DNA from: JBLWXV01 sp048267245
Lineage (GTDB): Bacteria; Bdellovibrionota; Bacteriovoracia; Bacteriovoracales; Bacteriovoracaceae
DNA length: 64,000 nt
Assembly: GCA_048267245.1 (NCBI GenBank)
Contig: JBLWXV010000001.1
Coordinates: 1 to 64,000, forward strand
Direction: 5' to 3'
Made by a program: the position numbers and the translations under genes. Under the pieces are notes generated by a model, which had not been told where the DNA came from, did no database searches, and saw only the letters and a program-made list of their open reading frames with translations. Positions 1-8,428 of the stretch are shown one piece after another (within the stretch, counting starts at the first letter, position 1; the number at the start of each line of letters is the position of its first letter).

Positions 1-118
1 TGCTTATTCAACTTTCACATTCACTTATTCTACTTTCGTAGAGTCAGCTTCAACTTCAACTGCAGCGTCTAGTTACGTCGAGGATTGTTTTCGAGAACTC
101 ACCTTCTCATCTTCAGTT

Positions 119-142
119 CTTAAAAAGTTTGACCTTTTTAAG
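119..142. repeat. perfect inverted repeat downstream of tRNA-Ala
   Basis: Arms CTTAAAAAG and CTTTTTAAG, nine base pairs, surround a six-base loop. It lies about 60 bases downstream of the tRNA-Ala gene in the direction of transcription. It has no T-run after it on the minus strand, so it looks more like a processing stem than an intrinsic terminator. Function is unproven. Confidence 0.5.
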
Positions 143-155
143 ACAACTTCTATTT

Positions 156-171
156 AAATTTTAAAAGAGCC
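156..171 (-). promoter_or_regulatory. boxA-like antitermination element
   Basis: Read on the minus strand, GGCTCTTTTAAAATTT resembles the boxA element (TGCTCTTTAACA type) found in rRNA leaders and 16S-23S spacers. It lies about 30 bases downstream of tRNA-Ala, the place boxA takes in tRNA-containing rRNA spacers. This suggests that the transcript continues into rRNA beyond position 1. Resemblance only; no rRNA sequence is inside the window. Confidence 0.35.
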
Positions 172-202
172 ATATTGGTACACAAAGTGTATTTCAGCAT
201 AT

Positions 203-278
203 TGGTGGAGATGACAGGAATCGAACCTGCGACCCCTTGCGTGCAAAGCAAGTGCTCTCCCAACTGAGCTACACCCCC
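203..278 (-). tRNA. tRNA-Ala (anticodon UGC)
   Basis: On the minus strand these 76 bases fold into a complete cloverleaf: acceptor stem starting GGGGGTG, anticodon stem CTTGC/GCAAG with loop TTTGCAC (anticodon TGC), T-arm with GGTTCGATTCC, and an encoded 3' CCA. Position 3 is G opposite a T at 70, the G3:U70 pair that is the classic identity element of alanine tRNA. A strong sigma-70 promoter lies just upstream at 317-345. tRNA-Ala(UGC) usually sits in the 16S-23S spacer, but no 16S gene lies upstream here; see findings. Confidence 0.97.
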
Positions 279-316
279 AAAATTTCAATGTTTTGTTTGA
301 AAAAGAGGTGAGGCAG

Positions 317-345
317 AATTTATGGGAGTAGCTTATTTCTGTCAA
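317..345 (-). promoter_or_regulatory. strong sigma-70 promoter of the tRNA-Ala transcript
   Basis: On the minus strand there is a consensus TTGACA (340-345), a 17-base spacer and TAAATT (317-322). The predicted start is near 310, giving a leader of about 30 bases before the tRNA at 278. This quality of promoter fits a stable-RNA gene. Confidence 0.8.
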
Positions 346-363
346 CACGATTTTCAACTTTTC

Positions 364-392
364 TTTAAAAAAAAATGCAAAAATACTATAAT
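364..392 (+). promoter_or_regulatory. probable sigma-70 promoter of the cyclophilin gene
   Basis: TTTAAA (364-369), 17 bases, then a perfect TATAAT (387-392). The start would fall near 399, about 70 bases before the ATG at 471. It is arranged back to back with the tRNA-Ala promoter. Confidence 0.5.
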
Positions 393-470
393 TTTCCTAA
401 CGCAACAGTTTAATAATTAGAAGTAGTTATACGATTTAGTAGTCAAACCTAATAACAAGGATATTTTCCG

Positions 471-1061
471 ATGAAATCTATTTGTTTTTCAGCACTTCTC
501 GCTTCACTTTTACTTCTGCAAGGATGTTTTGATCGTGAGGAAAGCGGTAAAAGTTTAGTAAAAAGTGAGGACTCTAGCGAAATTGTACGCGCCAGCGACC
601 TTGAAGTGGACTCGAAAGGCCTCTCAACGGCCTATGCCACGATAAAAACGGCGTACGGAAATATCGTATTTCACTTCTACCCGCGCGAAGCACCTAATAC
701 AACGACTAGAATTATACAATTAATTAACCAAGGCTTTTTTGATGGCATTACCTTTCATAGAGTAGTACCTGGCTTTGTGATTCAAGGTGGAGATCCAACG
801 GCAACTGGTACCGGAGGAAGTGGCCAGCGATTAAAGGCTGAATTCAATAAGACTCCGCACATTAGAGGAACTGTTGCAATGGCACGTGCACAGGATCCTG
901 ACAGCGCCGACTCACAATTCTACATTGCTCTCAATACTCTTACCAATTTGGATCAGAACTATACTGTATTTGGGCAAGTGACTGAAGGGCTGGACTTGTT
1001 AGATAAAATTAAACAAGGCGATGTTATGGTGAGTGTTGTTTTTACCAATCCAAAGAACTAA
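471..1061 (+). CDS. cyclophilin-type peptidyl-prolyl isomerase, lipoprotein
   Basis: This 196-residue protein catalyses cis-trans isomerisation of peptidyl-prolyl bonds, here in the cell envelope. The N-terminus is a lipoprotein signal ending in the lipobox LLQGC (Cys19), followed by a charged linker and a complete cyclophilin domain from about residue 55. The active-site stretch FHRVVPGFVIQGGDP and the later DSQFYIAL segment are intact, so the enzyme should be active. AAGGA lies upstream of the ATG. The gene stands alone: a divergent tRNA is on its left and a hairpin terminator shared with the oxidase operon on its right. It probably assists folding of exported proteins; the substrates are unknown. 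Confidence 0.93.
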   Translation: MKSICFSALLASLLLLQGCFDREESGKSLVKSEDSSEIVRASDLEVDSKGLSTAYATIKTAYGNIVFHFYPREAPNTTTRIIQLINQGFFDGITFHRVVPGFVIQGGDPTATGTGGSGQRLKAEFNKTPHIRGTVAMARAQDPDSADSQFYIALNTLTNLDQNYTVFGQVTEGLDLLDKIKQGDVMVSVVFTNPKN

Positions 1062-1094
1062 AAATTGTTAATTATTAATAACCATTAAGATATA

Positions 1095-1125
1095 AAAAAA
1101 GCCCCGTATTGGGGCTTTTTTTTTT
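1095..1125. terminator. bidirectional intrinsic terminator
   Basis: AAAAAGCCCC / GGGGCTTTTT stem with a GTATT loop, with a T-run on each strand. It ends the cyclophilin transcript (plus) and the cytochrome oxidase operon (minus). The minus-strand stop codon of the 55-residue gene lies at its edge (1124-1126). Confidence 0.92.
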
Positions 1126-1291
1126 ATTTTCCGTGACGTTTCTTGTCTTTGATATAAATAAATGATTTCAGAATGAAAAAGGCGATAACTAGGGCCACAA
1201 TGATTCCCCAAGTGGGCATGCTAAACTGGCCAGTCTCAGCAGTTGTCACGTTTGAATCTACCATTGATGACTTTTCTACATTATTATCCAT
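1124..1291 (-). CDS. small single-span membrane protein, last gene of the oxidase operon
   Basis: A 55-codon frame starting MDNNVEKSSM follows GGGAGG, a strong ribosome site seven bases before the ATG. The protein has a polar N-terminus, one hydrophobic helix at about residues 29-45 (from GIIVALVIAFF) and a basic tail ending KDKKRHGK. This gives one membrane span, probably with the C-terminus in the cytoplasm. It starts 14 bases after the stop of the subunit IV gene and ends in the operon terminator, so it is almost certainly co-expressed with the oxidase. It is shorter than most gene callers report. It may be an accessory oxidase subunit or assembly peptide; no named family is recognised. 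Confidence 0.75.
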   Translation of the reverse strand: MDNNVEKSSMVDSNVTTAETGQFSMPTWGIIVALVIAFFILKSFIYIKDKKRHGK

Positions 1292-1305
1292 CTTAGACCT
1301 CCCTC

Positions 1306-1596
1306 TTAGCGGTACATTGACTCAAGAATTAGCACTAGTGCATATACGGCAGCAGATATGGGAATAGCCGCGATGAACTTGAGCCAAGCAGTCTCTTCTT
1401 TTAAGTGCATATAAAACCAAGCAACGACAAAAGCCTTAGCTACGGCAAGTCCAGTAAGAGCTGTTCCTTTCATAAAAGTTGAAACATTTTTCAATCCAGG
1501 AATGAAAAGCTCGATAATGGTAAGTACAGCAAGAATAACAAATACAGCGAAGTATTCTTTCTTGTGACTGACGTGATGTTCGCCGGCTTGAGACAT
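1306..1596 (-). CDS. ctaF: cytochrome c oxidase subunit IV (prokaryotic type)
   Basis: A 96-residue protein with three hydrophobic segments (about 17-33, 42-62 and 70-92) and a short histidine-containing N-terminus. The middle helix AKAFVVAWFYMHLKEE carries the pattern typical of the bacterial COX4 family, which packs against the oxidase core and helps hold subunits I and III together. It lies between sco and the 55-residue membrane gene in the oxidase operon. Length and topology fit the family. No cofactor residues are expected. Confidence 0.88.
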   Translation of the reverse strand: MSQAGEHHVSHKKEYFAVFVILAVLTIIELFIPGLKNVSTFMKGTALTGLAVAKAFVVAWFYMHLKEETAWLKFIAAIPISAAVYALVLILESMYR

Positions 1597-1612
1597 CGGA
1601 AACTCCTATGAA

Positions 1613-2311
1613 CTATTTGGCTTCTGGTGTGGAAGCGTAACTGTTGTTAATTAGTAAACCGACATCGATCATCAAGCGATCGATATCTTCCTTTGTAGTC
1701 GAATAGTATCCGCGAATCTTTTGCTCGCGATCAACTAGTACAACCTTATTCGTATGAGCGATGTCAAAGAGCGACACTGTCGCACCATCGACAACTCCTT
1801 CGATTTGCTCAAATTCCCCCATGGGAACCTTAAATCCGTCGATCAAAGTTTCCTTAAGAGCTTCTTTTTCTCCTGTAAGAAACGTCCACACATAGGGATT
1901 TGCTTGGAGCTCTCTCGCATACTTGTGAAGAACCTTTGGCGTATCGTTTTCAGGATCAACTGTGAATGAAACGATAGCAAAGTTAGTCCCTAGTCCTCTG
2001 ACACGCTTTTGAATTAATTGCATTTTTTCCATCAAAGCTGGGCAAGTGGTGGGACAAGAAGAGAACATAAAATTGGCAATGTAGGGCTTTCCACTAAGAT
2101 CTGCGGAGCCAAAAGTCTTTCCAAATTCGTTGGTGAATGAAAATTTTGGAGCATCGTAGAGAACCGGAAGTGGCTCAGGCAATACTCTATTCATTGAACG
2201 GTAAATTGGGTAGGCAAAGAAGAGAGCTACAAAAAAAGCCCAAAAGAGCCTCTTTGAGACGATTTTCTCAAGTAGAGACTCTTTGCGAATGTAGCCCAGT
2301 GTTGTTTGCAT
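1613..2311 (-). CDS. Sco/SenC family CuA-assembly protein
   Basis: A 232-residue membrane-anchored thioredoxin-fold protein. One helix near residues 22-40 is followed by the periplasmic domain. The copper-binding CxxxC is present in SSCPTTCP (about residue 85), and the third ligand is the histidine in FDIAHTNKVVLVD. Sco proteins deliver copper to, or reduce, the CuA site of oxidase subunit II, which is encoded in the same operon (5573-6376). It begins two bases after the cytochrome c stop codon and is therefore co-translated or co-transcribed with it. All key residues are present. Confidence 0.94.
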   Translation of the reverse strand: MQTTLGYIRKESLLEKIVSKRLFWAFFVALFFAYPIYRSMNRVLPEPLPVLYDAPKFSFTNEFGKTFGSADLSGKPYIANFMFSSCPTTCPALMEKMQLIQKRVRGLGTNFAIVSFTVDPENDTPKVLHKYARELQANPYVWTFLTGEKEALKETLIDGFKVPMGEFEQIEGVVDGATVSLFDIAHTNKVVLVDREQKIRGYYSTTKEDIDRLMIDVGLLINNSYASTPEAK

Positions 2312-2313
2312 TC

Positions 2314-3216
2314 TTATCTATTAGCTTCTTTAATTTTGTCCATGAAGGCTTTTCTAACTTCAACGTTATCCTTCATGTCCATTAACGAGCGAACATAATA
2401 GGCAACGGCCCAAATTTGCTCGTCAGTGATCGTATCTTTCCAAGATGGCATTGTTGTTCCACCGACACCAGAGAGAAGTCTCATATAGATCTCTTCAACT
2501 GTTTTAGCAGAACGAACATTATGCCAAGTAAAGTCTGGTGGAAGTGTGGCGTAGCCATACTCTGAGTCTTGAACTTTTACGATGTAGAGCTCTGGATCAA
2601 AATCAGTAATAGCTCCAGTTCCGGCTTCAACACTCAAGCGCGACAACTCTTCGTGAGAGACGTAAGCGCGGTGACAAGTCTGACAGCTAGCCTCTGTGTG
2701 ATAGATTTTCTTTCCAAGCTCTACAGCTGCTGACTTTCTAGCAAGACCAAAGGGATCAATAGTGGCCACAAGTTTTACCCCAGGCATCTTATCTTTGCCT
2801 TCCCAAGCTTTAGGAGCAAAAGTCTTGATATATTGAATAACAGCGTCCATTTGATCGTGAGTCATATCCCATGGAAGCATTGCTGTTCCATGAAGCCCTT
2901 TCTCAAGGATTCTCATAAAATCTTCATCGTTTGGAAGATCGCCAGAAATCACATGACCAAATTTATAGTATCCCTGCGTGAAATTGCGTGGAGGTGGGTA
3001 GAGGCCCTTAGAGGCAGGACCATTTCCTTCACCATTCACTCCGTGACAGGCCATACAATATTCTTGGTAGATTGCGCGTCCCTTATTAAGTTTCATTGCG
3101 GAGGCAACTACGCCTCCAGCAAAGACTTTATCTTCGTGAAAGTGCGACTCCTGTGCGCATGAAACGAGCACCAACAGAACGGAAAGGGAGAGCAGCTTAG
3201 TCCAAGTGTCTTTCAT
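2314..3216 (-). CDS. dihaem cytochrome c lipoprotein of the oxidase operon
   Basis: About 300 residues with two haem c sites, CMACH and CQTCH, each in its own cytochrome c domain. Distal methionines are plausible (for example near AMLPWDM and TTMPSW). The N-terminus is a lipoprotein signal ending LVLVSC, so the protein should be tethered to the membrane on the periplasmic side. An upstream ATG at 3228 is possible, but GAGG sits six bases before the ATG at 3216, so the shorter form is preferred. It directly follows subunit III and precedes sco. It most likely carries electrons to the CuA centre, since subunit II here has no fused cytochrome c domain. Confidence 0.9.
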   Translation of the reverse strand: MKDTWTKLLSLSVLLVLVSCAQESHFHEDKVFAGGVVASAMKLNKGRAIYQEYCMACHGVNGEGNGPASKGLYPPPRNFTQGYYKFGHVISGDLPNDEDFMRILEKGLHGTAMLPWDMTHDQMDAVIQYIKTFAPKAWEGKDKMPGVKLVATIDPFGLARKSAAVELGKKIYHTEASCQTCHRAYVSHEELSRLSVEAGTGAITDFDPELYIVKVQDSEYGYATLPPDFTWHNVRSAKTVEEIYMRLLSGVGGTTMPSWKDTITDEQIWAVAYYVRSLMDMKDNVEVRKAFMDKIKEANR

Positions 3217-3228
3217 CATCTTCCTCAT

Positions 3229-3804
3229 CTAAACAAGAAATAGGGCCACAAAAATAACGACCCAAACAATATCTAAAAAATGCCAAAATTTTCCAATATT
3301 ACTCGCCATATTCTCAAAGAACTCTCCTTTAAAAACAAAGAAGCTCATCAGAAGAAGCGATAGGATGCCGGCCACGATGTGAGCTGCGTGCACCCAGGTA
3401 AATGCATAAATCAAAGAAGCGAAGATCCCCGTCTCGGCGAGATATCCCATTTCCTTCATTTGCGCCCAAAGCTCAAACTGGCTCACCATGAACCCAATTC
3501 CCAGGGCCAAAGTTGCAAGAAGATAGAGCTTCGAAGCTTTTAAATCTTTATTCTTATATGCCGATGCAAAAAGGCTATAAGTAAAACTTGAGAGCACAAT
3601 CATTGCAGTGCTCGCCATAGGGAAAGTAATCGGCATGGGTTCCATGCCCATCGGTGGCCAAGATTCACTGCCCATGCGGTAGACCACATAACCCATAAGC
3701 ATTGCCGCAAAAAGCATTGCGAATGAAACCAAGAGCACCGTCATGCCAATAGAATTGGCAATCTTCGATGCTTCTGGGTTGCGGTAAATATCGGCTTTAC
3801 TCAT
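3229..3804 (-). CDS. ctaE: cytochrome c oxidase subunit III
   Basis: About 190 residues, five predicted membrane helices, and the conserved end of subunit III (WHFLDIVWVVIFVALFLV), with the histidine-rich stretch TWVHAAHIVAG before it. Subunit III stabilises the binuclear centre and forms an oxygen-entry path. The start is uncertain: ATG at 3804 or 3813, both just after the subunit I stop codon at 3817. A second subunit III gene lies at 21350-21985, in the bc-complex operon. Which of the two pairs with the subunit I encoded here cannot be told from sequence. Confidence 0.92.
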   Translation of the reverse strand: MSKADIYRNPEASKIANSIGMTVLLVSFAMLFAAMLMGYVVYRMGSESWPPMGMEPMPITFPMASTAMIVLSSFTYSLFASAYKNKDLKASKLYLLATLALGIGFMVSQFELWAQMKEMGYLAETGIFASLIYAFTWVHAAHIVAGILSLLLMSFFVFKGEFFENMASNIGKFWHFLDIVWVVIFVALFLV

Positions 3805-3816
3805 AGTTCCCATCAA

Positions 3817-5550
3817 TTAAGCCTGAACAAGTTCCTCAGTCTGATACTGAAAATCACGACCTGTTGTGAGATTTGGGTTTCCAAGCTCGTGTGGTCCACA
3901 CTTAACAATCGGAATATCCTTAAAGTTGTAAACTGGAGCTGGTGAAGGAATCGACCACTCGAGAGTTCCAACTTCCCATGGATTGTCGGCAGCTCTTTCT
4001 TTCTTAAAGAATACAGCGTGAACAAAGTTAATCACGAAGATGATTTGAGCAAAGCCCATAACCAGCGCCGACCAAGTAATGAACGTATTGATTGGCATCA
4101 ATTGCTCAATAAAATCGTAGACGAACGGATTGTAGAGACGTCTGTGCATACCGCCGTATCCAACAATCATCATGCCAAAGAACACACCGTTGAGACCCAT
4201 CATTGTGATCCAAAAGTGAACCTTCGCCCAAGTCTCGTTCATGAGCACACCGAACATTTTTGGCATCCAGAAGTAGATGGCAGCAAAACCACCAAGAAGA
4301 ACTGAAGCGGCCATTGTGTAGTGAAAGTGACCAACAACGAAGTATGTATCGTGAAGGTAGAGGTCAGTAGTTACAGTGCCGAGGTAGAGACCTGTTAGAC
4401 CACCAAGACCAAATACGAATACTACACCTAGTGAGAAAAGCATTGGACTGTGAAGACGAATTGATCCTTTCCACAGAGTTCCCAGCCAGTTGGCAAAGAA
4501 GATCGCCGAAGGAATTGAAATCGTCATCGTTAGGGTCATGAATGTTTGCGTAAGCAATGGACTCATTTGAGTCGTGAACATGTGGTGACCGTAAACAAGA
4601 GTCGAGAGAATTGTAATTGTCGTCATTGAAAGAGCTGTGGCCTTAGCACCAAAAGCTGGCTTTCTAGCAAAGAATGAAAGAAGGTCAGATACAATACCCC
4701 AAGCTGGTAGAATGAGGATGTAAACTTCCGGGTGACCGAAAATCCAGAACACGTGCTGGAAGAGAACCGGGTCACCTGTCCCACTAGTTGCAGCTGCACC
4801 AGCAAGGAAGAAAGTCGTACCAAACATACGATCCATAATAAGAAGAAGTACACCAGCACCAAGAACTGGAAGGAAAATGGCGTTTAGAATAGCTGTTAGC
4901 CAAAGACCCCAGATTGTAAGTGGCATATCAAAATAGCCCATACCAGGAGCGCGAAGGGTAATTACAGTTGTGATGTAGTTAACCGCACCCATGATTGATG
5001 AGATACCAAGAACGAAGATCGCTAGTGACCAAAGCGTTTGTCCGTGACCAGGTGATCCGATCAGTGTTGAGAGCGTTGGGTAAGAAGTCCAACCTCCAGC
5101 TGCGGCACCGAGCGGGGTAAAGAGCGAAACAAAAAGAATTGCACCTGAAAGAAGAGCAACCCAAAACGAGAGCATATTAAGAAGAGGAAACGCCATATCC
5201 CGGGCCCCAATCATGAGCGGAATACAGAAGTTTCCAAAAGCCCCAATCAAGATCGGTGTAATTGCGTAGAAGATCATGATGGTACCGTGCATAGTAAAGA
5301 GCATCGCGTACGTATCAGGAGGAACTACACCACCAGAAGTTGGAAAAAGAAGTGGGCCAAGGATTGGAAATGGCTGACCTGGGAAGGCAAGCGTCCAACG
5401 AATGAGGAGGGCCATGATCCCGCCTACTCCGAGGAAGAAGATTCCGTACCAAAGAAATTGCTTACCAATTACCTTGTGGTCAAAGCTAAAGACGTACTTT
5501 GAAAGAAACGTCGTTGGTTCTGAGTGAATATGTTGTTCAAAAAAGGCCAT
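3817..5550 (-). CDS. ctaD: cytochrome c oxidase subunit I (haem-copper, aa3 type)
   Basis: A 577-residue, twelve-helix core subunit that reduces oxygen to water and pumps protons. All metal ligands are visible: the haem a histidine in FTMHGTIMIF, the CuB histidine and cross-linked tyrosine in HPEVYILILP, the paired CuB histidines in YGHHMF, and the haem a/a3 histidines in HDTYFVVGHFHY. TAGGAG precedes the ATG. The gene lies between subunits II and III, and haem A synthesis genes are in the same transcription unit (6545-8374). This supports an A-type oxidase. No frameshift or missing residue was seen. Confidence 0.98.
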   Translation of the reverse strand: MAFFEQHIHSEPTTFLSKYVFSFDHKVIGKQFLWYGIFFLGVGGIMALLIRWTLAFPGQPFPILGPLLFPTSGGVVPPDTYAMLFTMHGTIMIFYAITPILIGAFGNFCIPLMIGARDMAFPLLNMLSFWVALLSGAILFVSLFTPLGAAAGGWTSYPTLSTLIGSPGHGQTLWSLAIFVLGISSIMGAVNYITTVITLRAPGMGYFDMPLTIWGLWLTAILNAIFLPVLGAGVLLLIMDRMFGTTFFLAGAAATSGTGDPVLFQHVFWIFGHPEVYILILPAWGIVSDLLSFFARKPAFGAKATALSMTTITILSTLVYGHHMFTTQMSPLLTQTFMTLTMTISIPSAIFFANWLGTLWKGSIRLHSPMLFSLGVVFVFGLGGLTGLYLGTVTTDLYLHDTYFVVGHFHYTMAASVLLGGFAAIYFWMPKMFGVLMNETWAKVHFWITMMGLNGVFFGMMIVGYGGMHRRLYNPFVYDFIEQLMPINTFITWSALVMGFAQIIFVINFVHAVFFKKERAADNPWEVGTLEWSIPSPAPVYNFKDIPIVKCGPHELGNPNLTTGRDFQYQTEELVQA

Positions 5551-5572
5551 CTGTCTTTTCTCCTAAATAATC

Positions 5573-6376
5573 TTAGTTAGCGGCCATTTGCCACTGCCAT
5601 CCCCAGAATCTCTCTGGAAGGGCATCGCGGTTTTCTTCATTGGCTTTAATTTCAGCTTCGCTCATCCAGTCTTGAAATAATTCTGGAGTATATACAGTGA
5701 GCTTAGCTTGCATGCGGTAGTGATAAGTTCCACACATTTCGGCACAAGCAATATCGTAAACACCCGGGGTGTTAAGCTTGTACCAAAGGCGTGTGATACG
5801 ACCTGGAATGGCGTCAACTTTTCTTCTCGCATTTGGGAAGTAAAGTGAGTGAATCACATCTTTAGAGAGAACTTGAAAGACAACTTTCTTTCCAGTTGGA
5901 ACGCGAAGGTCATTCAACGTCACAACATCGTCGTCAGTGTTAAAAACACCATCTTTACCGGCATAGCGGAAGTTCCATGCCCACTGCTGAGCGAGGACCT
6001 GAACGCGAAGGACATCTTCTTCTTTTTCGTTCGGCCAATTGACGAAGACATTCACGTAGTCGTTGTTAGACATACGAGTAATGTTAAGGTCAATTGCAAA
6101 GAAGACTAGCGTGCCAATAACTGTAGCAACGAGAATATGAGGCTTCTTATTACCGTAAGTGTAATAGGGCTTCGCATGTCTTTTATTGTAGTAAAAGTAG
6201 GTAAAGCCAAAGAGTCCTGCACACACCAAACCAAAGAAGAAAATATTCAAGTAGGTGGTGTACTGAAAGAGGAAGTCGATCAAGTGGCCATGCTCAGAGA
6301 TGTCCACTGGTGGATGCATTCTCTCCCATAGTGACATGCTCTTTGTGCTGGTCGCAGCTACAGTCAGAAAAGTCAT
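5573..6376 (-). CDS. ctaC: cytochrome c oxidase subunit II
   Basis: About 267 residues with two N-terminal membrane helices and a periplasmic cupredoxin domain. The CuA ligands are intact in GVYDIACAEMCGTYHYRM (two cysteines, histidine, methionine), with the upstream histidine in SKDVIHSLYFP. It ends soon after this domain, so there is no fused cytochrome c (not caa3); the separate dihaem lipoprotein at 2314-3216 probably fills that role. The start at 6376 is chosen because GAAGG lies about seven bases upstream. An in-frame extension to 6430 lacks such a site. Confidence 0.96.
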   Translation of the reverse strand: MTFLTVAATSTKSMSLWERMHPPVDISEHGHLIDFLFQYTTYLNIFFFGLVCAGLFGFTYFYYNKRHAKPYYTYGNKKPHILVATVIGTLVFFAIDLNITRMSNNDYVNVFVNWPNEKEEDVLRVQVLAQQWAWNFRYAGKDGVFNTDDDVVTLNDLRVPTGKKVVFQVLSKDVIHSLYFPNARRKVDAIPGRITRLWYKLNTPGVYDIACAEMCGTYHYRMQAKLTVYTPELFQDWMSEAEIKANEENRDALPERFWGWQWQMAAN

Positions 6377-6544
6377 AATTTCTACCTTCAACAAATTCGT
6401 GCAGCGGGCAATACCTTTGTAATTGCTCAACTGCTAAATTAAATTTTTGCCAAATATGGCCTTTATTCTACTTTTAGTCTTTGGCTTTTTCTATAACGTT
6501 TCGAAAGTTTAGGAGAAATCTTTGCGCGTCATCGCGTCAAAAAG

Positions 6545-8374
6545 CTATCTCAAAAAAATCATCGCCCCAAGAAGTAGCGGCAAATAAACAATCGAAGCGT
6601 AGAAATATTTTCTGGCCCACTGCTTCAATCGCAGATCTTCGGCCTTGCCAAAAATAAAGAGCCCCTGGGCCCCCAGGAGAAGAAAGACAATGCTCAAAAT
6701 GAGTGAAGCCCAGCGGTAGCCGGCTCCTGCACCAGCAAAGAGCGCTGGAGAGAGAGCTGCAATGAGCATCAACAGACTGTAGAAAGCAATCAATTTGGTG
6801 GCGACACCCTCGCCCTTGGCCGTGGGGTAAACATGAATCGACGCTGCGCCATAATCATTTTGATGATAAATGCTAATGGCCAAGAAATGCGGAAGTTGCC
6901 AAATAAAAAGTATCGCAAAGAGCGCGTAGGCCATGGGACCCAGCTCACCAGTGATAGCGGTATAGCCCATTACTGGCGGAATCGCACCAGGGACCGCCCC
7001 AACAAAAAGGGCTAACTCACTCTTTAGTTTGAGCGGCGTGTAGGCCAGGAGATAGAGCACAAAGGAGAGGGCCCCGAGAAAAGCCGTCATTGGATTTACC
7101 CAAAGATAAAGTGCTGGTACCGAGATCACAAAGAGTGCCAATCCAAAGATCAGGGCCGCACTCGGTGGCAATCTCCCAGAGGGAAGCGAGCGATTCTTCG
7201 TGCGCTCCATGCGAGAGTCGACGTCTCGCTCTAAGTAACAGTTAAGCGTCGTTGCACTCATCGCCACTAACGTCATTAAAACTAGGGCAAAGAGACCTTG
7301 AAAGAAGTTGACGTGCCCGGGTGCCACAATCATTCCCACTAGCATGGTGGCAATCACCAAGAGAGAGAGCTTTGGCTTTGTGAGTTCAATCAAGTCTGAC
7401 AATAAGCTGTGGGCCCCTTCTGGAAAGGCGCTATTTTCAAGACTTTTAAGCGAGAGGTTCACTCTCCACGTAAAGGCCAAGAGCAGTGCTGCAAATCCCA
7501 AGTGAAGAGTGGTTGGAAGAACAGAAATATTGTAGGCGACAGTTAGTACGCCCAAAATCACTTGAGTAATCACGACAACAGGAAGCGCGAGACTCATGCG
7601 CTTAAGAGCCGTTAGTCCCGTCTGACTCAATCGGCGGTAAATTGAAAAGGAGTAGTGACAAATAAGAAGTGTCACTACGATCGCAAAATATCGATGGGTC
7701 ATGTGAAGTTGAGCGGGATGCAAACTTGGCCAGTAAGTTAGCTGCCAAGTTTCAACATTCATGCACAGGAGCGAGCTCTTGTGGCCAAGACCGCAACTTG
7801 CTCCCGCGCCAGAGTGTCTCATGAAAGCGCCGAGAAGGATTTGAAGATAAACCCCTACTCCACTAAGTAAGAGACCATGTCTAAGACCTGGTTTCCAATT
7901 AGATTTAAATGTCTCCAAGTCTTGCTTGGCAACAGGAGCAGAGTGGAGTTTTGCAAGCAAGTGGTAGAGGTATATTAGCGTGCAAAAGTAGATCATCGAC
8001 AAACCGAGGTGGGTCGTCGAAACAATTGTTGGCAGGCGATAGATCACAGTGAGCCCACCAAGGCCACCTTGTGCTAGCACCATAATAAGGGAGAGAACTG
8101 CAATCCAAAAAACCTGATCGTGATCTTCAGAGAGGCGACGAGTCTTTGCTGTGAGCCAAACGAGGACGATCGTGAGAAAGCCCACGAGTGATGCTAGTAG
8201 TCTATGGCTGTGCTCGATAAGAACGCCACCCTCCATTGTTGGAAAGACTTGACCATAGCAAAGCGGCCAATCTGGGCAAGCCAAAGAGCTTTGAGTATTG
8301 TGAACAATTCCGCCAAGAATAAGCAGCAGAAAGGTGATGAATATAGTTGCAAGAGCTACGTATTTTGTGCGCAT
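6545..8374 (-). CDS. fused haem A synthase (CtaA) - haem O synthase (CtaB)
   Basis: A 609-residue polytopic protein combining two consecutive steps of haem A synthesis. Residues 1 to about 310 are CtaA/COX15: the extracellular cysteine pair CPDWPLC and a second pair in CGLGHKSSLLC, with haem-ligand histidines in EHSHRLLA, THRYFA and LHLGFA. From about residue 320 the sequence is CtaB, a UbiA-type farnesyltransferase, with the prenyl-diphosphate-binding motif NCYLERDVDSRMERTKNR near residue 378. CtaB farnesylates haem B to haem O and CtaA oxidises it to haem A, so the domain order is the reverse of the pathway order. It stands upstream of ctaC on the same strand and supplies the oxidase cofactor. 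Confidence 0.95.
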   Translation of the reverse strand: MRTKYVALATIFITFLLLILGGIVHNTQSSLACPDWPLCYGQVFPTMEGGVLIEHSHRLLASLVGFLTIVLVWLTAKTRRLSEDHDQVFWIAVLSLIMVLAQGGLGGLTVIYRLPTIVSTTHLGLSMIYFCTLIYLYHLLAKLHSAPVAKQDLETFKSNWKPGLRHGLLLSGVGVYLQILLGAFMRHSGAGASCGLGHKSSLLCMNVETWQLTYWPSLHPAQLHMTHRYFAIVVTLLICHYSFSIYRRLSQTGLTALKRMSLALPVVVITQVILGVLTVAYNISVLPTTLHLGFAALLLAFTWRVNLSLKSLENSAFPEGAHSLLSDLIELTKPKLSLLVIATMLVGMIVAPGHVNFFQGLFALVLMTLVAMSATTLNCYLERDVDSRMERTKNRSLPSGRLPPSAALIFGLALFVISVPALYLWVNPMTAFLGALSFVLYLLAYTPLKLKSELALFVGAVPGAIPPVMGYTAITGELGPMAYALFAILFIWQLPHFLAISIYHQNDYGAASIHVYPTAKGEGVATKLIAFYSLLMLIAALSPALFAGAGAGYRWASLILSIVFLLLGAQGLFIFGKAEDLRLKQWARKYFYASIVYLPLLLGAMIFLR

Positions 8375-8428
8375 CAACAATTAACTTTCGGGTACTGGAA
8401 TTTGATTGGGTTATACACGGGGGTCACT

